Of a stretch of 64,000 bases of DNA, positions 36,436 to 46,227 are shown piece by piece; the stretch's first letter is position 1; the number at the start of each line of letters is the position of its first letter. This DNA is from Bacteroidales bacterium. GTDB lineage: Bacteria > Bacteroidota > Bacteroidia > Bacteroidales > GCA-2748055. Location: the NCBI GenBank assembly GCA_029210585.1, contig JARGFP010000016.1:38398-102397 (forward strand), given 5' to 3'. Made by a program: the position numbers and the translations under genes. Below the pieces are notes generated by a model that saw nothing but the letters and a program-made list of their open reading frames with translations, did not search any database and was not told where the DNA came from.

Positions 36436-38325
36436 CTATTCCTTAAAATAATTGATATACCAGTTGCTTTCGTCAAGGAGCAGGTTATAGATACGTTCCC
36501 TTTCTCCGGCAGGAAATTTTGCCGATACTTTTTTTGCCAGGAAGGAAGGGTCATTGCGCCGCTGGGCCACCCGCATCAGGTCATAGAATCTTTCTCCTTC
36601 AAAACCGAGCTCACGTGCCCGCTCATTCAGGATCTGTTCTTCGAGGTATAACTGTTGCTGAAAAGGATTAGAGGTGAAATCCCTATAACCAATTACTTCA
36701 TTTGTAACCGGGTCCCTGTCATAGACAACATTGGCAACAATCAACCGGTCGTCGTAGAGCAGTCTGTACCCTGATCCTGTTACGCGATCTGAATATCCCA
36801 CCCTTCCCCGCACGCCCAGTTCAGGCCTGCTGGCAGAAGTTGTAAAGTAGGATCCGTCATTCACAATATTTACTGCATTGGAGGGTCTGACTTTTACTCC
36901 CGCATCTCCTTCATGTGCCCAGAAAGCATATGCTTCAGCAAGCCAGAGGTGTACGCCTGCAGCACGGTAAACAATAAAATTAGCATCCTCTGCATAGGTG
37001 TCCTTCCCAAGTGAATACTTCCGGATCACTGTATCGGCTCCGGCGATAATGGTATTTGCTGACCGGAAATCTCCCACAGCTTTTAAATTCAGCATATTCT
37101 GAACCGAACTGTCAGGAATAATTGCATTCCCCTGCATAAAAGTATAACTGACATTATACCCCCTGTAAAAATCGCCGGGCCTGCCACGATTTACAGTCCT
37201 GGCATTCCAGGGCTGCAATGGATTCCCCTCAACAAGAAAATTATCCCAGATAGATTCCCAGTACACAACGGCCTGTCTCGAAGGCTTCAGCATATACTTA
37301 TGCGGTGAAGTTGGTTCAAACAACATTTGAAAATCATTCTGCTGGAGGTTGGATTTATTGAACCAGAGCGTCAGAATGTGCTCCCGGTTATCAATACCGG
37401 CAAATATGTTTCTCCAGTTTCCATAGGAGAATGTTCCATCCAGCCTGTACCTCCGGTTCGTTGATTGCACGTTGACAATTTCCTCGAAATAATGCGCTGC
37501 CTTCAACAGGTTCCCGTCGGTCAGATACATGATCCCAAGCAATGCGTTCATCGCGTGGATATTCCATACCGTCGTTTCCCATGTATTGTCATTGTTGGTC
37601 AACGCATAGTCAACACCAACAGCTTTTACCTTTGTCTCCAGGTCGTTGGTAAAATGGTCGATCACCAATTGCTGGTCATAGTATTTTTTCTCCAGCGCTA
37701 TCGGATTGTTATACAAGGTATCATTGTCATAGCCATTTACTCCAAAGACAATATGAACGCTGTCAATATATGTTTCAGGGCTGTTAATATAGGCCTGTGT
37801 TTCTTCAATTTCTGTAAGTGATTCGTAGATGAATGGAACTTTCCCGTAGATCCTGACGGCATTAAAGTATGCCCATGCCCGCATGCACAGCGCTTCACCA
37901 TACAAACGATCGTAGTTGGTGACCGGACTTTGCGGATTCATTACTTCCGGATGCCGTTCCTGGAGCTTGGTAATCAGATTGTTGGCTGAAGCTATGAGTT
38001 TGAAGAAATGAACCGGGTTTGCGTACTTGTTTTCCCGTGATGGATTAAAATTATAAATCTCAACCAGATCAGCCTCAGCATTCCCTGTAATATTGACCAG
38101 GTCGCCACGCAATTCTCCCAGCACGAACAACTGTTCAGCCAGGTTCTGTTGGAGTCCGTACATTCCCATTGCCACAGCCCTGTATTCATACCAGTCATTG
38201 AATATATCTTCCTCTTCCACAAGGATATCCTGCCCGGGGTTAAAGAATTCCTCACAGGAACTCATCATTACCACTGAAATTACCAGGAGAAGCAGCACTT
38301 GCTTATGCATTGTTATCATCTTCAT
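36436..38325 (-). CDS. SusD/RagB family surface glycan-binding lipoprotein (pair 2)
   Basis: SusD proteins cap their SusC partner and deliver oligosaccharide. The N-terminus ends in the lipobox VMMSSC (Cys24 counted from the ATG at 38325; an ATG five codons later is also possible), followed by EE, an acidic signal for surface export. RagB/SusD N-terminal (YEYRAVAMGMYGLQQN) and C-terminal features are present, including the family ending pattern EEQILNERARELGFEGERFYDLMR near residues 565-595. Length (629 aa) is at the upper end. It begins 17 bases after the SusC stop and precedes GH95 in the operon. Confidence 0.95.
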   Translation of the reverse strand: MKMITMHKQVLLLLVISVVMMSSCEEFFNPGQDILVEEEDIFNDWYEYRAVAMGMYGLQQNLAEQLFVLGELRGDLVNITGNAEADLVEIYNFNPSRENKYANPVHFFKLIASANNLITKLQERHPEVMNPQSPVTNYDRLYGEALCMRAWAYFNAVRIYGKVPFIYESLTEIEETQAYINSPETYIDSVHIVFGVNGYDNDTLYNNPIALEKKYYDQQLVIDHFTNDLETKVKAVGVDYALTNNDNTWETTVWNIHAMNALLGIMYLTDGNLLKAAHYFEEIVNVQSTNRRYRLDGTFSYGNWRNIFAGIDNREHILTLWFNKSNLQQNDFQMLFEPTSPHKYMLKPSRQAVVYWESIWDNFLVEGNPLQPWNARTVNRGRPGDFYRGYNVSYTFMQGNAIIPDSSVQNMLNLKAVGDFRSANTIIAGADTVIRKYSLGKDTYAEDANFIVYRAAGVHLWLAEAYAFWAHEGDAGVKVRPSNAVNIVNDGSYFTTSASRPELGVRGRVGYSDRVTGSGYRLLYDDRLIVANVVYDRDPVTNEVIGYRDFTSNPFQQQLYLEEQILNERARELGFEGERFYDLMRVAQRRNDPSFLAKKVSAKFPAGERERIYNLLLDESNWYINYFKE

Positions 38326-38342
38326 CTTTTCTAAGCCTGTTT

Positions 38343-41300
38343 TTATAACCCTAATTTAATCCCCACAATAAATTGCCTGGCTTGCGGCATTAGCCCGTAA
38401 TCAATTCCCTGTCCAACGTTGGCGCGTGAAATGCTGAATTCAGGATCGTACCCAAGGTAGTTGGAAAAAGTGAACAGATTGCTTGCAGTAACATAGAATT
38501 GTGCATTCCTGAACGCCAGAAACTGATCCGGGATGGTGTAACTCAACGAGATGTTCTTAATTCTCAGGTAGGAGCCATCTTCGATCCATCGTGTGGAAAA
38601 AGCGCTGTTCCCGATGGGATCATTCAAGAGTGCCCGTGGAACGTCTGTTTCCTGGCCATTGTATTGCCACCTGTTCAGTACACTGATGCTCTGGTTTTCC
38701 AGTCCGCTCATGCTTTCATTGCGGTACCGGATGTAATTATAGACTTCATTTCCTCCCACACCATAAACAAAAACTTCAAACATCCAGCGTTTGTATCCCA
38801 ATCTGCTGGTGATTCCGCCAAAATGATCAGGAACAGGGGAGCCCATCACAACCTTGTCGTACTGGTTGATGATTTTATCCGGCACGCCATCCGGTCCGGA
38901 AAGATCAGCATAGATTGCATCCCCACCTCCATAAGGCATGGCTTTGTCATTCACGTATCCCATGTTTTCAGCTTCGGTATTGGAGGAAAACACCCCTTCG
39001 AAAATATACCCGTAAAAACTATTGGCCTGCTCACCAACGATGTTTGCAATTTCTGCCCCTTGGATGTTGTTGACGATCCTGTCACCACCGATTTCAAGAA
39101 TTTCATTGCGCAGAATGGAATAATTGGCCTGCAGGTCCCATTTCAGATTGGGATTGTCAATGATGCGCAAAAACAAGTTGAAATCCAGGCCCCTGTTCTG
39201 TATTTTGCCACTGTTATCAGGTTGGAAATCATATCCGAAGTATGCTTCTATCGGGGTATAAACAAGCAGTTGGCTGGAAACGGATTGGTAGGCATCAATC
39301 TTAGCCATGATCCTGCTCCCAAGAACAGCAAGGTCGATTCCGGCGTTGATTTTATCAACAGTTTCATAGGTAAGCGCTGCATTGCTTTTGATTGCAGGGT
39401 ATAACCCGGTTGTTTCGCGAAATCGCAATATTGCATAATTCCTGGAGGCGTTGGTTTCCCCGATATCATCATTTCCTGAACGTCCATAAGAGATCCTGAC
39501 TTTCAGTTCTTCAAGCCAGGAACTGTTTTTCAGGAAAGATTCCTCGGAAATTCTCCAGCCGGCGCCGGTTGCATAAAAAATGCCAAAAGGAATGTTTCCA
39601 ACCATCAATGTGTTGGCGGCCTCATCGCCGACCCGTGAGGATCCATCAGCAGAAAGGGTCAGTGCGAGCAGGTATTTATCCTTATAGCTGTAGTTTACAT
39701 TTTCATAAACCGACAACCAGTTCCACGCACGGTTTTCCCCGCCAATCTCCCGCAGGTTGTTTGTCCCGTCCTGCAGCAGCCTGTACTGGTCGTTCAGCTG
39801 GGAGTTTTTGGTAAGTGCCCAGTCGAACTCATACTGATTCGTCTGAATGTGGATTCCTGTGTTGGAAGTCAGCTTTGAATGTTTGCCGAATGACTTATTG
39901 TACAGGAGGTATGTATTGTTGTAAAATGAATTGTATTTATTGCTCGCTGCTTTGGACACATTGTACGCTTCTTTGTTATAGTACAGCTCCATTCCAAGAT
40001 TGGGCATAAAGATACTCTCTTTGAGAAGGTTGTAGGAAATTCCGAATTTACTGTTCAGAAACAGGTCTTCCCGCAATGTCCCTTCAAGGCCGATTGTTGT
40101 ATTAAAATTGAAGTTGCTGTTGCCTGCCTCATAATTGTCGATAATGGCCTGGGGGTTACTTACCCCGAGTTCATCTACATTTGCCAGGATGGTAAGTTCG
40201 CGACCCTCGTTGTCATACCTGAATGGATTCAGCATCGGCGATTTCCCCAACCCTGCCAGTATGGGACTGGTTTGGTCCACCTGTCCCGATTCCTTCAGCT
40301 GCGCATTGTTGTAGCTCAATGAAACCCCGGTATTCATTCTTAACCATGAAAATATGTTCATCAGACCAATAAATCTAATGTTATAACCCTGGTATCCCGT
40401 TTTTTTAATAATTCCTTCTCCATCTACATACCCGAAGGACAGACCATAGCGCGCAATTTCATCTCCTCCTTTCACGCCAACATTAATTTGCCGGAATGAC
40501 GCATCTGAAAAAATGAGGTCCTGCCAACGGGTGTCATGCTGATAATCGATGTAATTATACTCTGTGCGATCAGGATACAGCATGGGATAATTTTCTTTGG
40601 AAGCTTCTTCGGTCATTCCTGAAGAAAAAAGCAATTCATTCACCAGGGTTTTATGCCCGATGGCGTCAAGCTGAGGTATCTTGTTCCCCGGGGCAAGTGA
40701 ATAACCGGTACGGATATCCAGATCAATTGAAGTTTGTGTTGTACTGGGATCCAGCGTTTTGATAAAAATCACCCCATTTGAGGCTTTCGAACCGTAAGCT
40801 GCCGTTGCAATTGGGTCTTTTACAACCGTTACCCTGGAAACATCGAAGGGATTCAGGCTCAACAATGGATTGTATGCAAAACCTTCCAGGTTTGAATTAA
40901 ACAGTCCGAAAGAAGAAACCGGTATACCATCAACCACGTACAGCGGCTGGCTGGAGGTATTGCTTGAACTTACGCCCCTGATAAAGGAGGTAGTGCCACT
41001 TACGGGATTTCCTGAACGGTTAATAACCTGCATACCGGAAACGCGTCCCTGCAAATACTGTCCTATCGAAAATGAAGGGGTCAGCTGAATATCATTCACA
41101 TCCAGGGCATCAAATGTCGCAACAATATCCCGGCGTTTGCGTTCCTGGCTAATGATTGCAACAGGGTCATCTCCAGACAGTACTTCATTTGCAGACAAGT
41201 ATACAGTAAGTTGTGTACGGTCGTTTAAAAACACCCTTTTCGGTTTGTACCCGCTACTCGGGTTGACATTCAGGTAGACATCCGTTGAAGTGGCTTTGAT

Positions 41301-41513
41301 GGTAAATTCTCCGCGCGCATTTGTATAGGATGGTAGCTCCTGTGATCCTTCGACACCAACAGATACATCTGAAACAGGCTGCCCCGCACCGTTTTTAATG
41401 ATCCCCCTAATAATGGTTGTATCCTGCGCAGTCAATTCAGGCAGCAGGCACAGTATAAGCAAAATAATAACTGGAATCCGTTGTAATTTTCTTGAAATTA
41501 TGTTCTCTTTCAT
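38343..41513 (-). CDS. SusC/RagA family TonB-dependent outer-membrane transporter (pair 2)
   Basis: A signal peptide (about 1-29) is followed by a carboxypeptidase-regulatory-like domain (IIRGIIKNGAGQPVSDVSVGVEG), the plug domain with SFIRGVSSSNTSSQPLYVVDGIPV, and a 22-strand barrel ending FIVGIKLGL with the C-terminal aromatic/aliphatic signature (1056 aa). It imports oligosaccharides with its SusD partner. A 111-base gap separates it from the FAS1 gene upstream. I see no shared operator there, so read-through from 52004-52070 is the simplest model, though a weak internal promoter is not excluded. Confidence 0.96.
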   Translation of the reverse strand: MKENIISRKLQRIPVIILLILCLLPELTAQDTTIIRGIIKNGAGQPVSDVSVGVEGSQELPSYTNARGEFTIKATSTDVYLNVNPSSGYKPKRVFLNDRTQLTVYLSANEVLSGDDPVAIISQERKRRDIVATFDALDVNDIQLTPSFSIGQYLQGRVSGMQVINRSGNPVSGTTSFIRGVSSSNTSSQPLYVVDGIPVSSFGLFNSNLEGFAYNPLLSLNPFDVSRVTVVKDPIATAAYGSKASNGVIFIKTLDPSTTQTSIDLDIRTGYSLAPGNKIPQLDAIGHKTLVNELLFSSGMTEEASKENYPMLYPDRTEYNYIDYQHDTRWQDLIFSDASFRQINVGVKGGDEIARYGLSFGYVDGEGIIKKTGYQGYNIRFIGLMNIFSWLRMNTGVSLSYNNAQLKESGQVDQTSPILAGLGKSPMLNPFRYDNEGRELTILANVDELGVSNPQAIIDNYEAGNSNFNFNTTIGLEGTLREDLFLNSKFGISYNLLKESIFMPNLGMELYYNKEAYNVSKAASNKYNSFYNNTYLLYNKSFGKHSKLTSNTGIHIQTNQYEFDWALTKNSQLNDQYRLLQDGTNNLREIGGENRAWNWLSVYENVNYSYKDKYLLALTLSADGSSRVGDEAANTLMVGNIPFGIFYATGAGWRISEESFLKNSSWLEELKVRISYGRSGNDDIGETNASRNYAILRFRETTGLYPAIKSNAALTYETVDKINAGIDLAVLGSRIMAKIDAYQSVSSQLLVYTPIEAYFGYDFQPDNSGKIQNRGLDFNLFLRIIDNPNLKWDLQANYSILRNEILEIGGDRIVNNIQGAEIANIVGEQANSFYGYIFEGVFSSNTEAENMGYVNDKAMPYGGGDAIYADLSGPDGVPDKIINQYDKVVMGSPVPDHFGGITSRLGYKRWMFEVFVYGVGGNEVYNYIRYRNESMSGLENQSISVLNRWQYNGQETDVPRALLNDPIGNSAFSTRWIEDGSYLRIKNISLSYTIPDQFLAFRNAQFYVTASNLFTFSNYLGYDPEFSISRANVGQGIDYGLMPQARQFIVGIKLGL

Positions 41514-41624
41514 TGCAATCCTTGTTATTCTGATTATTAGCGTGCTCCATCCAGGTATCGGTTGGAATTGTTATGATCTGTATGATCTGGCATTTCGAAG
41601 GAATTTTATTCTTTCAGTTTTTTC

Positions 41625-43169
41625 TCATTTTCCATAATAAGGCTTCAGGGAGAAGTAGTCTATCACAAATCCATTGTCAAAGGCACCCCCCGGACCGGTA
41701 TACACAAATTTAACTTTGACCGGACCAAATGCTGTCAGGTTATCAACCAGCACATCGAACTTTCCAAAATTTCCCTTTGGGAAATAGCGCTCCCCTGTAA
41801 CATCGCTCCAGATGACGCCGCCATTCGTAAGAAAGTCATAGTAATCGAATGTTCCCTTTTTTTCATCATTTATATAAATATCATAAATCCCTCCGTATTG
41901 CATGTTCGTTGTCACAATTAAGATGTAATCCCGCGCAAACTGGGAGGGCATGGAAAATTCTACGGAAAAATTCCCGTCATAACCTGTTGGGAATATCACA
42001 CTCAGGATGCTGTCATTGGATGCTCCATTCGCTTTTATCCGCTCAGGGATAAATGACTGATCACTTTGCGCCTTTACAGATTCGATCCAGGTGAATTTAT
42101 TTACACCGGTCTGACGCAACAACGCTTCTGCTTCCAGTACGGTGGGATTCATATAAAGTGTATCTGGAATGTAAAAACTTTCATAATTATAGGCATATCC
42201 ATTGCTGCACAGCGCTTTATCCACCGGCGTGTAGTTGATGGGGATCGTATCTCCCACGATATTTTTTAACAACAGTTCCGTTGAAAACGGGGGCCGTACA
42301 AACTCTTCCGGTTCGCGCATGTTTTCAAATATGCCCTGGTTCAGCAGGAAAGGCATCAGGATCCGGTTTTGCCATTCGAGGGGAATATCACGGTAATCCT
42401 GCACCCCTTCTGTATTCAAATTCAGGGCCATCTCAGTAAGTGCATTGTTATAATCCTCCGACTTCGGAAAAATAATTGTTGCGGTTTCATACCTGGATTC
42501 ATGCCTGACAGGAAAATAGAATTCTTCGAAAGTGTTGTAGATATTTGCGACGGTGTCATAAATAATCTGTCCGTTGTCGTTAAAACCAATGGGCTCACTT
42601 TTTTCCTTATCCAGGATCAGGGAATCCTGATTGTCAATATAATCCTTGAGAATAGGGTTCTCCAGCGCATAGTATTCATACAAATTGGGTTTTGCCGCTG
42701 CGACTTCATCAATGATATAGAATTTACCATTTCTGTAAAGAGGGCTTTCCATGACAACCTGGGCGTCATCGACCCGTAATATGTTGCCCATATTTTCAAA
42801 CAGGATAAATTTATTCCCCAGTGTCTGGATTTTCCTTTTGCCCCTGATGCTTTCAGACTGAACAAAATGAGGAGTTATGAGGTAGTCCAGCAGCATCCGG
42901 TCCACTTCATTTCCGCTTTTATATGCTTCCATGGCGGCATTGGTGGGCACAAACAAGGTAAAGACATTTGTTGTTTCAAAAAGTGTATCGTAGCTAAAAT
43001 TTTTCAACTCCTGGAGATAGGATGAGACTTCGCTCTCATTCTGCAAAGCATCCCATACATTCTGATCAATGGTCACTGAAGCAACATCATAGTGCTCTTC
43101 CCACTGCGGGTTGCAGCCAAATAATCCCGTCAGGACCAACAACAGTAATAGTTTAATTTTCAACTTCAT
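41625..43169 (-). CDS. FAS1 (fasciclin) domain lipoprotein C
   Basis: From the ATG at 43169 the signal is MKLKIKLLLLLVLTGLFGC with acylated Cys19; an in-frame ATG nine codons upstream is less likely. The FAS1 domain occupies about residues 30-150 (VTIDQNVWDALQNESEVSSYLQELKNF, FTLFVPTNAAMEAY, IIDEVAAAKPNLYEY). Degenerate FAS1-like segments follow. The last about 110 residues (NFSVEFSMPSQFARDYILIVTT ... VIDYFSLKPYYG) resemble a carbohydrate-binding beta-sandwich. It sits between FAS1 B and the second SusC and is probably a surface glycan-binding protein analogous to SusE/F. The binding role is inference. FAS1 B appears paralogous. Confidence 0.85.
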   Translation of the reverse strand: MKLKIKLLLLLVLTGLFGCNPQWEEHYDVASVTIDQNVWDALQNESEVSSYLQELKNFSYDTLFETTNVFTLFVPTNAAMEAYKSGNEVDRMLLDYLITPHFVQSESIRGKRKIQTLGNKFILFENMGNILRVDDAQVVMESPLYRNGKFYIIDEVAAAKPNLYEYYALENPILKDYIDNQDSLILDKEKSEPIGFNDNGQIIYDTVANIYNTFEEFYFPVRHESRYETATIIFPKSEDYNNALTEMALNLNTEGVQDYRDIPLEWQNRILMPFLLNQGIFENMREPEEFVRPPFSTELLLKNIVGDTIPINYTPVDKALCSNGYAYNYESFYIPDTLYMNPTVLEAEALLRQTGVNKFTWIESVKAQSDQSFIPERIKANGASNDSILSVIFPTGYDGNFSVEFSMPSQFARDYILIVTTNMQYGGIYDIYINDEKKGTFDYYDFLTNGGVIWSDVTGERYFPKGNFGKFDVLVDNLTAFGPVKVKFVYTGPGGAFDNGFVIDYFSLKPYYGK

Positions 43170-43182
43170 ATCAGTAATATGT

Positions 43183-44748
43183 TTAAACAGGATCAAATCG
43201 AAGGTAATCCCATGTAAATCGCCCCGGGATCAGCGACCTGATTTCAACAACATGTTCCCTGTAATTGTTAAAGATGATGGTACCCACTGTTTTATTGGCA
43301 AACGGACGGGAAGCGCTTCCTCCCCTTGTCAGATCAACGGTTGATCCGATCTTTTTCCCATCTATAAATACTTCAATCAGCGCATTATTACGGTAATATG
43401 CGTTGGCCCGCACGCTCAGGTCATATCTCCCCTGCACGATTTGCGGGATGGTATACCGGATGATAAAATCTCCCTCCGTCAGGATATAATCGTCATTCGT
43501 TGCATTGGATTCTGATCCTTCCATCACAAAAAACAATCCATCTGCTGCCCATTCGAGGCGGAGCATATTATCCCGGTAATTATCCAGCAGAAAAGTTCCT
43601 GTGTTATTTCTAAGGCTGTTGATAACAGGCTCTTCAAGGAATTGAAGCGTTATCCGTGTCCGTGTGGGACTCTGCAGCTCCAGCAACCTGTCGATAAAGT
43701 GGATGGATCCGCTTTTAGTGATCACATTGCTCTCGTCATAAAGAAATCCTATATAATCGATGAATGTGGTATCCTGACCGGCAATAATGGTATCCAGGAT
43801 TTGTTTCCCCTTGTTGATGGCAATATCATTCCCCAACCCGTCAATCAATACCGGAACTTCGGAATTGGTATTATAATTGGACGATTCATCCTGGAAATCA
43901 TCGATATAGTAAATGTTTTTCAGCACATGGTACCCCACAAAATTATAGAGTGGATTTGAAGGGTTGGTATAATCGCTGTCATCCGGACTGATCCTGTCAA
44001 TCAGGTCCTCCAGTGTATGTATGCCGGATGCTTTAAGAATATCATTTGACTCCACCAGGACGGTGACAGGAGGCAATCCCTGCTGCTCCGGTGCTTTTAA
44101 ATCGAGATCGATCAGGGAACGGGTTCCGGTCAGATCAACTGCTTCCAAAAAGAGAGAATAATCTGACTGCCTGGCAAGCCATTCATAGCTTGTATAGGCC
44201 ACAGGTTCAAGCATACTTTCAATCACATGAATAAAGCCATTGGATACCTCGGTATTCGGTTTTACAACAGCTGCCTGGTTATTGATCTTGTAATATGAAG
44301 AATCCTGGCCGATGATAAAACTGACCGTGAGCAGATCGTTTGTCAATGTCGGATCCGGAAATGCCCCGAAAGGGAACGAATTGGAATGAATGGCGTCTGT
44401 CAGCACATGGTAGCGGCTCAGTGCATTCACATATTGCTGGTCATTCAGTAAATCGTTCAGGGTAGTATACTGCTGATGCTGGCTGATAAAATTTTGTACT
44501 GCATTGTTGTCGGGCAGAAACAACGTATACCCGTCGGCAAATGGATTTTTGGCGCTCAACGTTTTATAGATACCTCCGCTTTTCAGAATTTCAATGAAAT
44601 CTGAAAACTCTTCCTTATTTTCTTCCAGGTAATCATAGATGGTTGATTGGAAGGTATCTTCGAAACTGACAATCGCCGGGGGATCTTCACTGCATGAAAA
44701 GCCAACAATCGTCAAATACAGAAATATGATATAAATGCTCTTTTTCAT
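43183..44748 (-). CDS. FAS1 (fasciclin) domain lipoprotein B
   Basis: The 521-residue protein begins MKKSIYIIFLYLTIVGFSC (acylated Cys19) followed by SEDP. FAS1 domain 1 is about residues 30-170 (FSDFIEILKSGGIYKTLSAKNPFADGYTLFLPDNNAVQNFI ... GFIHVIESMLEPV), domain 2 about 170-330 (YSLFLEAVDLTGTRSLIDL ... GSIHFIDRLLE). The C-terminal 130 residues form a beta-sandwich-like module (GDFIIRYTIPQIVQGRYDLSVRANA, VEIRSLIPGRFTWDYLRFDPV) similar to that of FAS1 C. The start follows the first SusD stop by one base, so it is in the operon. Likely a glycan-binding accessory of the transporter. Confidence 0.87.
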   Translation of the reverse strand: MKKSIYIIFLYLTIVGFSCSEDPPAIVSFEDTFQSTIYDYLEENKEEFSDFIEILKSGGIYKTLSAKNPFADGYTLFLPDNNAVQNFISQHQQYTTLNDLLNDQQYVNALSRYHVLTDAIHSNSFPFGAFPDPTLTNDLLTVSFIIGQDSSYYKINNQAAVVKPNTEVSNGFIHVIESMLEPVAYTSYEWLARQSDYSLFLEAVDLTGTRSLIDLDLKAPEQQGLPPVTVLVESNDILKASGIHTLEDLIDRISPDDSDYTNPSNPLYNFVGYHVLKNIYYIDDFQDESSNYNTNSEVPVLIDGLGNDIAINKGKQILDTIIAGQDTTFIDYIGFLYDESNVITKSGSIHFIDRLLELQSPTRTRITLQFLEEPVINSLRNNTGTFLLDNYRDNMLRLEWAADGLFFVMEGSESNATNDDYILTEGDFIIRYTIPQIVQGRYDLSVRANAYYRNNALIEVFIDGKKIGSTVDLTRGGSASRPFANKTVGTIIFNNYREHVVEIRSLIPGRFTWDYLRFDPV

Positions 44749-44749
44749 T

Positions 44750-46216
44750 TTAATTGTAAAAAGGATTTTGTTCCAGGTTCAGGTTTCTCTCAATTTCGGA
44801 ATCATATATTGGCATATACCATCCCAATGGATTTGATAATTTGGCTGCAATGATTCTTTTCTGGGTAGAGGGAACATTGGCAACGATGATCTCGATCAGG
44901 TTGCTTTTCCGGGCAAAACCATTCCGGCGTCCCATCCGCAACAGATCAAACCATCGCTTGCCTTCGAAAGCAAGTTCACGGGCCCTTTCTTCAAGGATGG
45001 CGTCTTCGAAGGCAACCGGATTATTGGGAAGGGCAAGTGTTGGTACTTCAGCCCTTTCCCTGACCTGGTTGATGAGTAACTGCGCTTCCCCGTACCGTTC
45101 GAGCTGGGAGAGTGCTTCTGCTTTCATCAGCAGAATATCTGCATACCGGTAGATAATCCAGTTGCAACTCTGGGTTTCGTTTCCCGACCTGAATGATTTT
45201 CCGTCACCGGCACGCCCCACGTATTTCCAGATAATATAGTCACCATCGCTATGTTTCCTGATGCTGCTGTTTTCTCCGCGGATCAATTCCCTTGGAAAAC
45301 CAAACGAGAACAATTCCAGCGCTTTCTGGCCCGGGTCATATTGTTCCCCAAGGTAAAAAGTTAGTTCAAAGGTGCTGTTTCTCTGGTTTCTTTCACCATC
45401 AAACTGCAGTTCAAAAATACTTTCAGGTGAATTACCGGGATAGTAAAGTTCAAACCATAAACCACCGGGCAATAAAAAATATTCCCCGCTCGCTTCGATC
45501 AATTCAATATGTTCGATAACTTTCTCATAATCAAACCTCCACAGGTAAATATCGGCCAACAAAGCTTCAAAAGCATTTTTGGATGCCCGGCCCTTGTTTT
45601 CCTCAACAGTGGTAAAATTACCGTTTGGTGCAAGCAGCCGGTACGAATCCAGGTCTCCAATAATGTGATTCAACACTTCCTCCTCTGTTGATTTCTCTAC
45701 ATAAAAATCAACATTATCAGATTCACTTGGTTCGAGGACCAACGGAACATCTTTATAGATCCTGACAAGATAGAAGTAGGTAAGGCTGCGCACAAAGATT
45801 GCTTCAGCCATCAGATTCTGTAATTGAAAATCAGTAAACGTATTATCGATCAGCTGAACCTCGGGTGCATTCTTTATCACCTCGTTACAGGAATTTATCA
45901 CTTTATAGAAATCTCTCCAGTTACACAAACTGTTGTCCGGGTATATATTGCTTTCCGCAACCAGCTGCTCATTCGTACGCTGGTTATCGTCACCCTTCAC
46001 CATATCGGCCCTGATTTCCCCGTGAATAAACAGCGTCCTGTCCATGGATGCCAGGGTTTCATAGGCCGACATCAGGAGTGTCTCTACATCCTCCTTGGTT
46101 TTCCAGTATTCTTCCCTGACCAGCCCGTCGGGAGGTTGGAGCTCAATCCATTCATTACAGGAAAGGAGCGAAAAAGTCAACAAAATAAGAAGCAAATATC
46201 GCGTGTTGCGTTTCAT
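44750..46216 (-). CDS. SusD/RagB family surface glycan-binding lipoprotein (pair 1)
   Basis: The signal MKRNTRYLLLILLTFSLLSC has lipobox Cys20. Typical RagB/SusD features are present: DGLVREEYWKTKEDVETLLMSAYETLASM near the N-terminus, helical TPR-like repeats, and the C-terminal EDAILEERARELAFEGKRWFDLLRMGRR block with a GWYMPIYDSEIERNLNLEQNPFY ending. Length (488 aa) is typical. It starts 11 bases after the first SusC stop and is followed immediately by FAS1 B. With SusC it makes the outer-membrane import complex. Confidence 0.96.
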   Translation of the reverse strand: MKRNTRYLLLILLTFSLLSCNEWIELQPPDGLVREEYWKTKEDVETLLMSAYETLASMDRTLFIHGEIRADMVKGDDNQRTNEQLVAESNIYPDNSLCNWRDFYKVINSCNEVIKNAPEVQLIDNTFTDFQLQNLMAEAIFVRSLTYFYLVRIYKDVPLVLEPSESDNVDFYVEKSTEEEVLNHIIGDLDSYRLLAPNGNFTTVEENKGRASKNAFEALLADIYLWRFDYEKVIEHIELIEASGEYFLLPGGLWFELYYPGNSPESIFELQFDGERNQRNSTFELTFYLGEQYDPGQKALELFSFGFPRELIRGENSSIRKHSDGDYIIWKYVGRAGDGKSFRSGNETQSCNWIIYRYADILLMKAEALSQLERYGEAQLLINQVRERAEVPTLALPNNPVAFEDAILEERARELAFEGKRWFDLLRMGRRNGFARKSNLIEIIVANVPSTQKRIIAAKLSNPLGWYMPIYDSEIERNLNLEQNPFYN

Positions 46217-46227
46217 AGTTAATCAAT

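Noticed and set aside
38499..39404. 301-codon plus-strand open frame opposite the second SusC
   Set aside because: It lies wholly antisense to a clear SusC barrel and shows no domain of its own.
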